The translations under genes were made by a program, and so were the position numbers. DNA of 64,000 bases, from positions 52,538-116,537 of the forward strand of contig NZ_QFFM01000010.1 of NCBI RefSeq assembly GCF_003129905.1, given 5' to 3'. Each line of letters opens with the position of its first letter. The first letter of the stretch is position 1. The notes beneath the pieces are model-generated. The model saw only the letters and a list, made by a program, of their open reading frames with translations, ran no database searches and was not told the DNA's origin. Source of the DNA: Bifidobacterium callitrichidarum (GTDB lineage: Bacteria; Actinomycetota; Actinomycetes; Actinomycetales; Bifidobacteriaceae). Shown in pieces: positions 27,663 through 35,881 of the stretch.

Positions 27663-29734
27663 CGCTGTGCTCCCTTCAGGGCTTCCGCGGCCTCACGCTC
27701 GGCCACTTCCGGCGTGGGCGCGAACCAGTCGTAGGTGAAGGCGGGTGCGGGCGCGGGTTCCGGGTCGTCGGGCAGGCAGGCCACCATGTGCTGGGTGCCG
27801 GGCACGCGCTTCATGACCGGGTGGATGTCGAGTCCACGGTCCGGATGCGAGGAGCGCGGCGCGAATCGGTCGCCCTTGGGGAAGTCCGCCGGCGAGGGCA
27901 CCGTGCCGGGCACCTGGTGGAGGCGTCCCTGTCCGGCCTCGATGGAGGTGACGGAACCGAGCAGGCCGCGGGTGTACTCGTGGCGGGGATCGGTGAGGAT
28001 CTCCTTGGTGGACGCCTGCTCGACGACCTGGCCGGCGTACATGACGGTCACCGAGTGGGCGACCTTGGCCACGAGCGCCAGGTCATGGCTGACGAAGATC
28101 ATCGCGAAGCCGAGCTTCTCGCGCAGCTCGTTGAGCAGGTCGATGACCTGCTTCTGCACGGTCACGTCGAGTGCGGTGGTCGGCTCGTCGGCGATGATGA
28201 GCTTCGGGTCGCGGGTCAGGGCCATGGCGATGAGCACGCGCTGACGCTGGCCGCCGGAGAGCTCGTGCGGATAGGACTCCAGCGTGCGCTTCGGGTCGAG
28301 GCCCACCAGTTCGAGCAGCTCCTCGGCGGTGCGGGTGCCGCCGCGCTTGGTCAGCTGCTTCATCTGCGCCTTGATGAGCATGGACGGGTTGAGGCTGGAG
28401 AGCGCGTCCTGGTAGACCATGGCGATCTCATGGCCGCGCAGGGCGTTGTGCTCCTTGGGGCTCATGCCCACGAGGTTCTTGCCGTCGAACAGGATCTCGC
28501 CGCTGATCTCGGCACGCGGGTCGAGCAGGCCCATGATGGCCAGCGAGGTGATGGACTTGCCGCAGCCGGACTCGCCCACCAGGCCCATGGTCTGTCCGGC
28601 GCGCACGGCGAAGGACAGGTGGTCGACCACGTTCACGTCGCCGTGGCGCGGGAACTTGATGCACAGGTCGCGCACCTCGATGACCGGCTTGGCGGTGGAC
28701 AGCGGGATGAAGCGGTCCTTGCGCTTGAGCTCGGCCTCACGCAGCTGCTCGAGGCGCTGATCGAGGCTCTCCTTCTGGGCGGCGTAGGCGGCCACCGGAT
28801 CCACGAGCAGGCGGTCCTCCTTGCGGCTGAGCTCCTTGCCCTCCTCGCTCTGCTGGATGGGGGCGGTGGGGGCGGCCACCATGGCGTCGGTGATGCCCTC
28901 GGACAGGATGTTGAGGCACAGCACGGTGATCATGATCGCCAGGCCCGGGAACATGGCCTGCCACCAGTAGCCGTAGAGCACGCCGGCCTTGGCGGAGGAC
29001 AGGATGTTGCCCCAGGTCGGGGTCGGCTCGGGGATGCCCGCGTTGATGAACGACAGGGAGGCCTCGAACACGATGGCATCGGCCACGGAAAGCGTGGTGA
29101 ACACCATGACGGGGGCCGCGATGTTGCGCGTGACGTGCTTGAAGAGGATCCACGGGGCGCGGGCGCCGGAGACGATCACCGCACGCACGTAGTCCTTGCC
29201 GTACTCGCTGATGATGTTGGCTCGCACGATGCGGGCCACCTGCGGCACGTACAGCACGCCGATGGAGATGATGATGCCGATCATCGACTGGCCGAGGATG
29301 GAGACGAACACCGCGGCGAGCGCGATGGTCGGCACGGACATGACCACGTCGATCAGTCGCATGATGATCTCGGACACCCAGGTGCGCGATACGGCGGCCA
29401 CGGCGCCGATGATGGAGCCGACGACCAGGGCGAACGCGATGGAGCTCAGGCCGATGACCAGCGAGTACCGGGCGCCGTAGATGACGCGGGAGAAGACGTC
29501 GCGGCCGAGGTTGTCGGTGCCGAACCAGTGGTCGGCGGTGGGGGCCTGGTAGCTGAGGGTGATCTCGGTCGGGTTGTGCGGGGTCACGACGGACGCGAAA
29601 ATCGCGGCCAGCGCGAGCACCGCGATGACGATGACCGAGATGCGCGTGCCGATGGTCATGCTCGACCAGCGCTTGACCCTGACCTTGGTATTGGGCTTGC
29701 TGAATTCGCGGGTTGCGTTGTTGCTTCCGAGCAT
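27659..29734 (-). CDS. Fused ABC permease (DppC-like) and ATPase (DppD-like) of the sialic-acid importer
   Basis: A 691-residue fusion. Residues 1-300 are a DppC-type permease with about six membrane helices, the WFGTDNLGRDVFSRVIYGAR loop and an EAA-like segment (VRAVIVSGARAPWILFKHV). After a charged linker of about 55 residues comes a complete peptide-class ATPase: GLVGESGCGKS, ELSGGQRQRV, LIIADEPTTALD, SHDLALVA, then the oligopeptide C-terminal region (DPRHEYTRGLLGS) and a Pro-rich tail. The start (ATG 29734) is 2 bases after the stop of the preceding permease. The longer upstream ORF in the same frame is a shadow of that gene. The reading frame is intact, so the fusion is real. Confidence 0.9.
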   Translation of the reverse strand: MLGSNNATREFSKPNTKVRVKRWSSMTIGTRISVIVIAVLALAAIFASVVTPHNPTEITLSYQAPTADHWFGTDNLGRDVFSRVIYGARYSLVIGLSSIAFALVVGSIIGAVAAVSRTWVSEIIMRLIDVVMSVPTIALAAVFVSILGQSMIGIIISIGVLYVPQVARIVRANIISEYGKDYVRAVIVSGARAPWILFKHVTRNIAAPVMVFTTLSVADAIVFEASLSFINAGIPEPTPTWGNILSSAKAGVLYGYWWQAMFPGLAIMITVLCLNILSEGITDAMVAAPTAPIQQSEEGKELSRKEDRLLVDPVAAYAAQKESLDQRLEQLREAELKRKDRFIPLSTAKPVIEVRDLCIKFPRHGDVNVVDHLSFAVRAGQTMGLVGESGCGKSITSLAIMGLLDPRAEISGEILFDGKNLVGMSPKEHNALRGHEIAMVYQDALSSLNPSMLIKAQMKQLTKRGGTRTAEELLELVGLDPKRTLESYPHELSGGQRQRVLIAMALTRDPKLIIADEPTTALDVTVQKQVIDLLNELREKLGFAMIFVSHDLALVAKVAHSVTVMYAGQVVEQASTKEILTDPRHEYTRGLLGSVTSIEAGQGRLHQVPGTVPSPADFPKGDRFAPRSSHPDRGLDIHPVMKRVPGTQHMVACLPDDPEPAPAPAFTYDWFAPTPEVAEREAAEALKGAQR

Positions 29735-29736
29735 CG

Positions 29737-30693
29737 TCACACCGTCCTGATTCGCGGGTTGATGAGGACATAGAGCAGGTCGACGATCACGTTGACCACC
29801 ATGAAGGCCAACGCCACGACCAGCGCCACGCCCTGCACAAGGGTCGGCTGGTTGTTGTTGATGCCGTCGAACATCGCGGTGCCCATGCCGGGCAGGGCGA
29901 AGATGACCTCGATGACGATGGCGCCGCCCATGAGGTAGCCGATCTTCATGCCGAGCATGGTGACCGGGGTGATCAGGGCGTTGCGGAACACGTTGCGGGC
30001 CACGACCACGCCCTTGGGCACGCCGGCGCCGATGGCGGTGCGCACGTAGTCCTTGTCGAGCTCCTCGACCATGGAGGTGCGGATGATGCGGGTGAGCGAG
30101 CCGGCCACAGGCAGGCCGAGCGCGAAGCTGGGCATGGCCATGCGGGCCAGGTATCCGGCCGGATCCTGGGTGAAGGCGGGCAGGTCGCCGGCGCCGGGCA
30201 GCCAGGCCATCTTGATCTGCAGCGCGTAGATGAGGAGCACGCCGAGCCAGAAGGACGGGGTGGCGATGGCGATGATGGAGACCACGCGGATGGCCTGGTC
30301 GACCCAGGTGTCGCGGTAGAGGGCGGCCAGCACGCCGAAGATGACGGCAAAGACGATGGCGATGAGCAGGCCGATGAAGGTCAGCTGGAGGGTGATGGGG
30401 AACGCGGTGGCGATGCGGCCGCTCACCGGGTCCTTGTTGACGCCGTAGACGCCGAGGTCGCCGCGCAGCAGGCCGCCGAGGTAGGAGAAGAACTGCTCCC
30501 ACCAGGGGCGGTCGAAGCCCATTTCGTGGCGGTAGGCGGCGAGCGCCTGCGGGGTGGCGTTCTCGCCGAGGGCAGCGACGGCGGGGTCGTACTGGGAGAA
30601 GGACATCAGGAAGTAGACCAGCAGGGTCACTCCGAATGCCATGAACGGCAGGGCGATCAGTCGTCTGCCGAGGAGGCGTAGCAGGTTGTTCAA
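29737..30693 (-). CDS. ABC transporter permease (DppB-like) of the sialic-acid importer
   Basis: A 318-residue membrane protein of the DppB class. It begins with the typical first helix (LLRLLGRRLIALPFMAFGVT, then LLVYFLM), a long periplasmic-side loop and five further helices, with the conserved YVRTAIGAGVPKGVVVARN EAA loop. It pairs with the DppC half of the adjacent fusion to form the channel. Downstream spacing to the fusion is 2 bp. Upstream, 282 bp with a repeat and a hairpin separate it from the binding-protein gene. Confidence 0.92.
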   Translation of the reverse strand: MNNLLRLLGRRLIALPFMAFGVTLLVYFLMSFSQYDPAVAALGENATPQALAAYRHEMGFDRPWWEQFFSYLGGLLRGDLGVYGVNKDPVSGRIATAFPITLQLTFIGLLIAIVFAVIFGVLAALYRDTWVDQAIRVVSIIAIATPSFWLGVLLIYALQIKMAWLPGAGDLPAFTQDPAGYLARMAMPSFALGLPVAGSLTRIIRTSMVEELDKDYVRTAIGAGVPKGVVVARNVFRNALITPVTMLGMKIGYLMGGAIVIEVIFALPGMGTAMFDGINNNQPTLVQGVALVVALAFMVVNVIVDLLYVLINPRIRTV

Positions 30694-30798
30694 TGGGACT
30701 CCCTTGTCGGATTGTTCAAGACAGGTGATTCAGGGTGATTCGGGAATGGCATGCGGGTCGGCACTCCATGGGGCTTAAACCGCTGCATTCCTTTTCCT

Positions 30799-30844
30799 CG
30801 GCTCCCCTTGTCGGGGGAGCTGTCACGAAGTGACTGAGGGGTAG
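30799..30844. repeat. Two-hairpin repeat, plus orientation
   Basis: CGGCTCCCCTTGTCGGGGGA ... GTCACGAAGTGACTGAGGGG. The second hairpin is GTCAC/GTGAC. It sits between the binding-protein gene and the permease gene. Confidence 0.8.
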
Positions 30845-30891
30845 CCGGAACCCATCGCATCAGGTCCGAAGACCAGCTCGATGAACGGCAT

Positions 30892-30939
30892 GGCCCTCCC
30901 GCCTCGCGGACGTTCAGTGGCCCGCGGGACGGGAGGGCC
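30892..30939 (-). terminator. Hairpin after the substrate-binding protein gene
   Basis: GGCCCTCCCG (30892-30901) pairs perfectly with CGGGAGGGCC (30930-30939), extended inward by partial pairing. It lies 37 bases past the binding-protein stop. It may give partial termination and a higher level of binding-protein mRNA than of permease mRNA, as in many ABC operons. Confidence 0.65.
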
Positions 30940-30975
30940 GTTCGATGATGGTGGGTTTTCGCTACCGGCGGGACG

Positions 30976-32544
30976 TTACTTGTTCAGCTCGGCGTTCACC
31001 AGGTTGATGCCGGTCGAACCGATGGCGTCGACGCTCTTGAACACGCCCTTCTTGAAGGCGGTGGTCGTCTGACGGTGGAACAGCGGGTAGAGCGGGACCT
31101 CCTCGCTGAGCAGGTCGAAGCACTGGTTCCAGTAGCCCTGGCGCTCGTCGTCGCTGGAGGCGTCCAGGGCCTTGTCCATCAGCTCGTGGAGCTCGGTGTA
31201 GCCCTCGGAGCCGTTCCAGAAGGTACGGGTCTTGGTCCAGGCGTTGTCGCCGTACCACCAGTTCATCAACAGGTCGGGGTCGTTGCCGAACACGGACGGG
31301 TCGCCGGGGGCGAGCACCATGGAGAAGTCGGCGTCTTCCTTGTCGGTGATGTTCGGGTAGAGGGCGGAGGACGCCATCGACTGGATGTCCACGGTCATGC
31401 CGATCTCGGCCAGATCGTTCTTGATCTGCGGGGCCAGCTGGGTGATCCAGGAGTGGTCGGTGGTGTAGAGGGTGAACTTGAGGTCACCGGTGACGCCGGC
31501 CTCCTTGAGCAGTTCCTTGGCCTTCTCCACGTTCTTGGTGTAGACGTTGCTGGCCTTGTGGTAGTTCGAGAAGTTCTCGGGCAGGAAGCTGGTGGCCGCG
31601 GTGGCCTGGCCGGACATCTGGTTGTCGATGAGCTTCTGGGTGTCGATCGCGTAGAAGACGGCCTGGCGGACTTCCTTCTTGTCGAACGGGGCCTTCTTGG
31701 TGTTGAACATCAGGAACGGCAGGTTGAAGCCCTGCACGGTCTCCAGTTCGGAACCGGAGGATTCGAGGGTCTTGAAGGCGTTGGCGGGGACCATCTCCAT
31801 CACGTCCACCTTGCCGGCCTGCATGGCGGTGACGCGGGCGGTGTCGTCCACGGACACGTTCCACACCATGTGCGCGGCCTGGGCGGGGTAGTCGCCGTTG
31901 TACTGGTCGTTCTTGTCGAACTTGACCTGCTGGTCGGTGATCTCCGTGTACTTCCACGGGCCGGAGCCGATCGGCTGGGCCTTGAGGTCCTCGTCGCTCA
32001 TCGAGGAGGGGACGATCTGGATGAGGGCGAGGCGCTGCTTGAACATCGGGAACGCGCGGGTGAGCTTGAAGGTCACTTCGGTGTCGGACTTGGCCTCGAC
32101 GGAATCGATGAAGTCGAGCATGGAGATGTACAGGCTGCCTTCGGCGGTGGTGCGCTTGTAGGAGGAGACCACGTCGTCGGCGGTGACCGCCTTGCCGTCG
32201 GAGAACTTGGCTCCGTCGCGCAGGGTGACGACGTACTCGGTGTCGGAGACCTGCTCCGGCTCGCCGGCGGCGAGCGCGTTGAACACGGAGTAGTCCGTGT
32301 AGTTGAGCGCGTACAGCGGCTCGGTCACATGCCAGTTGCCGGCCATGGCGAGGGCGCTGGACGTGGTGGACGGCGAGAAGTCGCGGGTTGCGTACGCGAC
32401 CTGTGCGGTGATGGTGTCGGCCACCGCCGTGCCGCCCTTCGCCGTGCTCTGGGTGTTGCCACCGCCGCCGCATCCGGCGAGCAGCATGAGGCCCGCGACG
32501 GTCGCCGCCACGGCAGCCTTGAACTTTCCATTCTTCCTGATCAT
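30976..32544 (-). CDS. Family 5 substrate-binding lipoprotein of the sialic-acid importer
   Basis: A 522-residue extracellular solute receptor. The lipoprotein signal MIRKNGKFKAAVAATVAGLM ends in a LLAGC lipobox (Cys25), followed by a Gly/Ser/Thr linker. The mature part has the SBP_bac_5 pattern (VVTLRDGAKFSDGKAVTADD; GPWKYTEITDQQVKFDKN; VRQAVFYAID). Family 5 proteins bind peptides, but also sialic acid in SatA of Haemophilus ducreyi; genomic context favours sialic acid here. An operator dyad shared with nanR lies 173 bp upstream of its ATG. Confidence 0.9.
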   Translation of the reverse strand: MIRKNGKFKAAVAATVAGLMLLAGCGGGGNTQSTAKGGTAVADTITAQVAYATRDFSPSTTSSALAMAGNWHVTEPLYALNYTDYSVFNALAAGEPEQVSDTEYVVTLRDGAKFSDGKAVTADDVVSSYKRTTAEGSLYISMLDFIDSVEAKSDTEVTFKLTRAFPMFKQRLALIQIVPSSMSDEDLKAQPIGSGPWKYTEITDQQVKFDKNDQYNGDYPAQAAHMVWNVSVDDTARVTAMQAGKVDVMEMVPANAFKTLESSGSELETVQGFNLPFLMFNTKKAPFDKKEVRQAVFYAIDTQKLIDNQMSGQATAATSFLPENFSNYHKASNVYTKNVEKAKELLKEAGVTGDLKFTLYTTDHSWITQLAPQIKNDLAEIGMTVDIQSMASSALYPNITDKEDADFSMVLAPGDPSVFGNDPDLLMNWWYGDNAWTKTRTFWNGSEGYTELHELMDKALDASSDDERQGYWNQCFDLLSEEVPLYPLFHRQTTTAFKKGVFKSVDAIGSTGINLVNAELNK

Positions 32545-32716
32545 TGGTTCTCCTCGTCGTTGAGTGAATGTAGGACCATCGTTCGAACCGAGACGGTGCC
32601 TTTCCTGGGATGAGATTGATTGATGATTGTTGGTGATTGTGGGTTCTCGCCATTCCGATCTCTCGGCTGGAGGTCCTTGTGAGAGCCCTTAACGTCGTCG
32701 TCGAACTGATTTAATG

Positions 32717-32737
32717 ATAAGACGTCTGATGTCTGAT
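32717..32737. promoter_or_regulatory. Putative NanR operator before the transporter operon
   Basis: ATAAGACGTCTGATGTCTGA: a 14-bp dyad (ATAAGACGTCTGAT) followed at once by a third GTCTGAT half-site. The same three-half-site layout is found at 35807-35827. Confidence 0.75.
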
Positions 32738-32773
32738 TTCAAGTCGGGAGTGTTGTGGGCTTGCCGGAACACG

Positions 32774-32843
32774 AAGGCGGCGGCTCGCAATGGCCGAAAC
32801 GGCTGGAATTCAGCCGAAAATCAGCCATCACGAGCCGCCGCTT
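32774..32843. terminator. Inverted repeat downstream of nanE
   Basis: AAGGCGGCGGCTCG (32774-32787) pairs with CGAGCCGCCGCTT (32831-32843). The 43-base loop carries a second hairpin (GGCTG/CAGCC). It lies downstream of nanE on the minus strand and just upstream of the transporter promoter, so it may insulate the two transcripts. Confidence 0.55.
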
Positions 32844-32887
32844 CCTGTCTTTTCCGCTCTACAGCTGCGCCACGAACAGTCCCACCT

Positions 32888-33034
32888 TGGCTCCCCTTGA
32901 AGGACATTGCCGTGAAGCAAACAGCAGGGCTGTTTGCAGGCAATGTGCGAGACGACAGTCAAGCCAACAAGATGCGGACAAAGTCCGTCCGTAATTGCGG
33001 ACGAGCTGGCGGCGAAGCCGACTGAGGGGTAGTC
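32888..33034. repeat. Extended (~150 bp) two-hairpin repeat, plus orientation
   Basis: The same module as at 18661-18808: GACATTGCCGTGAAGCAAAC, CTGTTTGCAGGCAATGTGCG, AGACGACAGTCAAGCCAAC, then GCGAAGCCGACTGAGGGGTA. It lies between nanE and the transporter promoter. Confidence 0.8.
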
Positions 33035-33053
33035 GATTCGAGCCGTAACTTGA

Positions 33054-33728
33054 TCACAGCTGCGCCACGAACCAGCGTGTGATGCTCGTGGGGTGCGTGA
33101 TTGCCGTTCCCACCACGGCGGCCCACGCGCCTGCGGCCATCACCCGATGCAACTGGGCGGGCGTGTGGATGCGTCCCTCGCACAGCACGGGCACGTCGGG
33201 GAACGCCTCGATCATCTGGCCGAGCAGCTCGAAGTCCGGCCCGTCGGTCTTCGGCCTCTCGCCCGTATACCCGGACAGCGTGGTGGAGATGATGTCGGTG
33301 CCGGCTTCGACGGCGCGTTCGGCGTCGGCGAAGCTGCCGCAGTCGGCCATCACGAGCACGCCTTCGTCATGCAGGGCGTGCACGGTGTCCGCGTAGGTCA
33401 GGCCATCCGGTCGCGGGCGTCCGGTCGCGTCGATGGCGATGATGTCCGCGCCGGCGGCCGCACAACAGCGCGCGTGACGCAAGGTCGGCGTGATGTACAC
33501 GCCCTCCTCGCCGTCCTTCCAGATGCCGATCACCGGTACGCTCACCTGGCCTTTGATGGCCGCGATGTCCGCGAGCCCCTGGCAGCGGATGCCCACGGCG
33601 CCGCCCTCGACGGCCGCCATGGCCATCTGCGCCATGGTCTCCGGGTGGCGCAGCGGCTCGCCCGGATACGCCTGGCAGCTCACCACGAGCCCACCTTTGA
33701 TTCGTTCAATTGTCTGATGCATAATCAT
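33054..33728 (-). CDS. nanE: N-acetylmannosamine-6-phosphate 2-epimerase
   Basis: A 224-residue TIM-barrel epimerase turning ManNAc-6-P into GlcNAc-6-P. Family signatures visible are GGLVVSCQAYPGEPLR, VGIRCQG, IGIWKDG, ITPTL, ADIIAIDATGRPRP, TTLSGYTG and VLCEGRIHTP. Length is normal. It follows nanK by 96 bp, a gap filled by a repeat copy, so the two are probably cotranscribed. The start may be ATG 33728 or the ATG two codons later. Confidence 0.93.
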   Translation of the reverse strand: MIMHQTIERIKGGLVVSCQAYPGEPLRHPETMAQMAMAAVEGGAVGIRCQGLADIAAIKGQVSVPVIGIWKDGEEGVYITPTLRHARCCAAAGADIIAIDATGRPRPDGLTYADTVHALHDEGVLVMADCGSFADAERAVEAGTDIISTTLSGYTGERPKTDGPDFELLGQMIEAFPDVPVLCEGRIHTPAQLHRVMAAGAWAAVVGTAITHPTSITRWFVAQL

Positions 33729-33743
33729 TGCTCCCTGCTCCCT

Positions 33744-33792
33744 CGGCTCCCCTTGTCAGGGGAGCTGTCGGCAAAGCCGACTGAGGGGTAGT
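33744..33792. repeat. Two-hairpin repeat, plus orientation, inside the nanK-nanE gap
   Basis: CGGCTCCCCTTGTCAGGGGA ... GTCGGCAAAGCCGACTGAGG. The second hairpin is GTCGGC/GCCGAC with an AAA loop. It occupies most of the intercistronic space. Confidence 0.8.
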
Positions 33793-33824
33793 ACCTCGAA
33801 ATCAACGTGAATTCAGTGCAATCG

Positions 33825-34850
33825 TTATCGAGACTGCACATATTGCCGCACGGCCGCGGCCGCACCGATGAGCGGCGCATCACCGCCGAGTGCGCCTTCG
33901 ACGAGCGGCGTGGGTTTGACCAGCGCGAGCGCCGATTCCGCGAATCCGTCGCGCAGGGCATCCCACCAGATCGGCCCGGCCTTGACCACCGACCCGGACA
34001 CGACGATCACGTCCGGATCGACGAGGTTGCCCATACCTCCGATGCATTCGCCAAGCGCCCGCGCGCTGTCGGCCAACACGGCGCACGCCAACGGCTCACC
34101 CGCCGCGGCCCGCGCGGCCACGTCTGCGCCGCTCGAGGCCGGCTCGGGAACGTCGCCACCGGCTTCGACCGCCGTATCAGCGGCATCCGCCCCCTCATGA
34201 GCCCCCTCGAGACGCCGGTTGTACAGATCCTTCAGACCCGTGCCGGACGCCACCGGTTCGATATGCCCCTCACGGGTGCCGCACGAGCACAGGAACCCGC
34301 GGCCCAGCGCGCTTGGCACATGCCCGGCATGGCCCGCCACGCCGTGCGCGCCGGTGAACAGCCCGCCATCCACCACGATGGCACCGCCGATGCCGGTGCC
34401 CACACCGATCGACAGCACCACACCCTTGCCACGGCCGGCACCATAGCTGGCTTCGCCGAGTCCGTGCGCGCCCACGTCGCCGATCATGCGCACCGGCAGA
34501 TCGGTCACATCGGCGAAGGCGTCGTAGATACGCTGACCTCGCCAGCCGGGCAGAATATCGGTGGCCGCAACGATCACGCCGGTCTCACTGTCCGGCACAC
34601 CGGCCGCCGCGATGCCGATGCCCGTAATCGTCACGTCTTCGGCGGCGGCTTGCTCCAGCTGGCGCATGGCGAGCGCCACGATGCGTCTCTTGAGATCGTC
34701 GCCGCCGCGTGCGGCCTCGGTCGGTATCGAACAGCGACCCGTCACGATGGGAGTGTCACCGGCTGCGGCCGGCAGCGTCACGAATCCCGAGGCGACTTTG
34801 GTGCCGCCGATATCGAATGCCAGATACGTAGGCTGCGTTCCCCCGCTCAT
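33825..34850 (-). CDS. nanK: ROK-family N-acetylmannosamine kinase
   Basis: A 341-residue ROK kinase. The N-terminal ATP-binding motif is AFDIGGTK (residues 11-18), the catalytic aspartate region is MIGDVGAHGLGE, and GVGTGIGGAIVVDG and AGHAGHVPS follow. The zinc site reads CSCGTREGH, with histidine where the common ROK motif has a third cysteine. The C-terminal part is GGMGNLVDPDVIVVSG. Substrate assignment (ManNAc) rests on the neighbouring nanE and nanA. The ATG overlaps the stop of the DUF4862 gene by 4 bp (ATGA), a sign of coupled translation. Confidence 0.88.
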   Translation of the reverse strand: MSGGTQPTYLAFDIGGTKVASGFVTLPAAAGDTPIVTGRCSIPTEAARGGDDLKRRIVALAMRQLEQAAAEDVTITGIGIAAAGVPDSETGVIVAATDILPGWRGQRIYDAFADVTDLPVRMIGDVGAHGLGEASYGAGRGKGVVLSIGVGTGIGGAIVVDGGLFTGAHGVAGHAGHVPSALGRGFLCSCGTREGHIEPVASGTGLKDLYNRRLEGAHEGADAADTAVEAGGDVPEPASSGADVAARAAAGEPLACAVLADSARALGECIGGMGNLVDPDVIVVSGSVVKAGPIWWDALRDGFAESALALVKPTPLVEGALGGDAPLIGAAAAVRQYVQSR

Positions 34851-35755
34851 GACACGACCGCCCGGTAAATGCGCTCCAGATAGCCGAGTCGCTCCTCGAG
34901 AGTCGCGTCTTTGGGCACGCATACCTTGGCACCCAGATAATCGAGCGGTGTCGCCTGTTCGCCCGCGGCCCGCACGGTTTCCGCAATCGCGGCGGCATCC
35001 ATAAGCGAGGTCGGCTCGTCCGGGCTCATGGGCAGGTGGCCGTCGATCCAGCCGTACCCGTACTGGGTTTCCTCGGGGCCTGCTCCGGAGAACATGAGCC
35101 CGCTGAGCACGCCGACCCGCACGGCCTTGCCCACATGCTCGACGGCGGTGGCGGCGGTTCGGCCTTCCACCACAGATCGGCCCCAGTTCACTGTCAGTCC
35201 GATGCCGGCCTGTTCGCACAGTTCGATTTCGTCCTCGATGGGCAGGAATCCCTTTTCCGGCTTCTGCCCGTCAACGTACTTGTCGCAGTGCTCGATCACC
35301 AGTTTCGCGCCGGACCAATCCAGCTGCGCCAGCTCCTCCAGCGAGGCGGCCATGGCACGGCGGTCGGCCTTGGCGGTGGGCGCCGAATGCACTTCGACGA
35401 ACCGGACATCCTGACTGCCTCGCCACTGCGTGAAGTCGGCGAGCGCGTCACGCACCTGCGTCATGAAGTCGAGCGCGGCCCGGCGCCCGTCCCCGTCCGG
35501 GCTGGCGAGGCCGAAGTTCGGGTCCTTCCACACGTGCTGCATGGTTCCGGGAATAACGGTGATGGTATTGCCACGCCAATGGGCGGGCAGGATGCCGGCA
35601 AGCCAGATGCGCCCGGCGGTTTCCGCAAGGTCGCCGGGGAAGGGCAGTTCGGTGCCGCTTACCCACGGCTGCCCACCCAGCAGGTTGTAGTAGTCCTCCT
35701 GGGCTTCCCGCCCCTGAGGCAACGACGCATAGGCGCCGACGACGAATGATGGCAT
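34847..35755 (-). CDS. DUF4862-family protein, sialic-acid cluster member of unknown function
   Basis: A 302-residue protein starting MPSFVVGAYASLPQGREAQE. It has a TIM-barrel-like rhythm of beta-strand ends and charged loops (RFVEVHSAPTAKADRR; AKLVIEHCDKY; IGLTVNWGRSVVEGRTA) similar to sugar-phosphate isomerases and endonuclease IV-like folds. I recognise it as DUF4862; no reaction is known to me. It is the first gene of a DUF4862-nanK-nanE operon, overlaps nanK by 4 bp and has a NanR-like operator 52-72 bp before its start, so it is very likely part of sialic-acid use. ATG 35755 has AAGGAGGAAA upstream; the ORF beyond runs through the operator. Confidence 0.75.
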   Translation of the reverse strand: MPSFVVGAYASLPQGREAQEDYYNLLGGQPWVSGTELPFPGDLAETAGRIWLAGILPAHWRGNTITVIPGTMQHVWKDPNFGLASPDGDGRRAALDFMTQVRDALADFTQWRGSQDVRFVEVHSAPTAKADRRAMAASLEELAQLDWSGAKLVIEHCDKYVDGQKPEKGFLPIEDEIELCEQAGIGLTVNWGRSVVEGRTAATAVEHVGKAVRVGVLSGLMFSGAGPEETQYGYGWIDGHLPMSPDEPTSLMDAAAIAETVRAAGEQATPLDYLGAKVCVPKDATLEERLGYLERIYRAVVS

Positions 35756-35806
35756 GCTGGTTTCCTCCTTGAAAAGCTGGTGCCAAGACATACCTATCCT
35801 ACTATC

Positions 35807-35827
35807 ATCAGACGTCTGATGTCTAAT
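35807..35827. promoter_or_regulatory. Putative NanR operator before DUF4862-nanK-nanE
   Basis: ATCAGACGTCTGATGTCTAA: a perfect 14-bp palindrome (ATCAGACGTCTGAT) plus an adjoining GTCTAAT half-site, 52 bp before the start codon. Confidence 0.78.
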
Positions 35828-35881
35828 CTCTGGAGCGTCCGACCGCATCGGTCTACGCCCATGGCAGGCGGATCTACAGGA

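Larger units (their letters stand above)
32545..33053. other. Regulatory gap between the binding-protein gene and nanE
   Basis: About 510 bp without a gene. It holds the promoter region of the transporter operon with a NanR-like operator (32717), a large inverted repeat (32774-32843) and one extended dispersed repeat (32888-33034). Confidence 0.6.

Noticed and set aside
27635..29773. 712-codon plus-strand ORF opposite the ABC fusion gene
   Set aside because: Asp/Gly/His/Arg-rich shadow with no recognisable domain.
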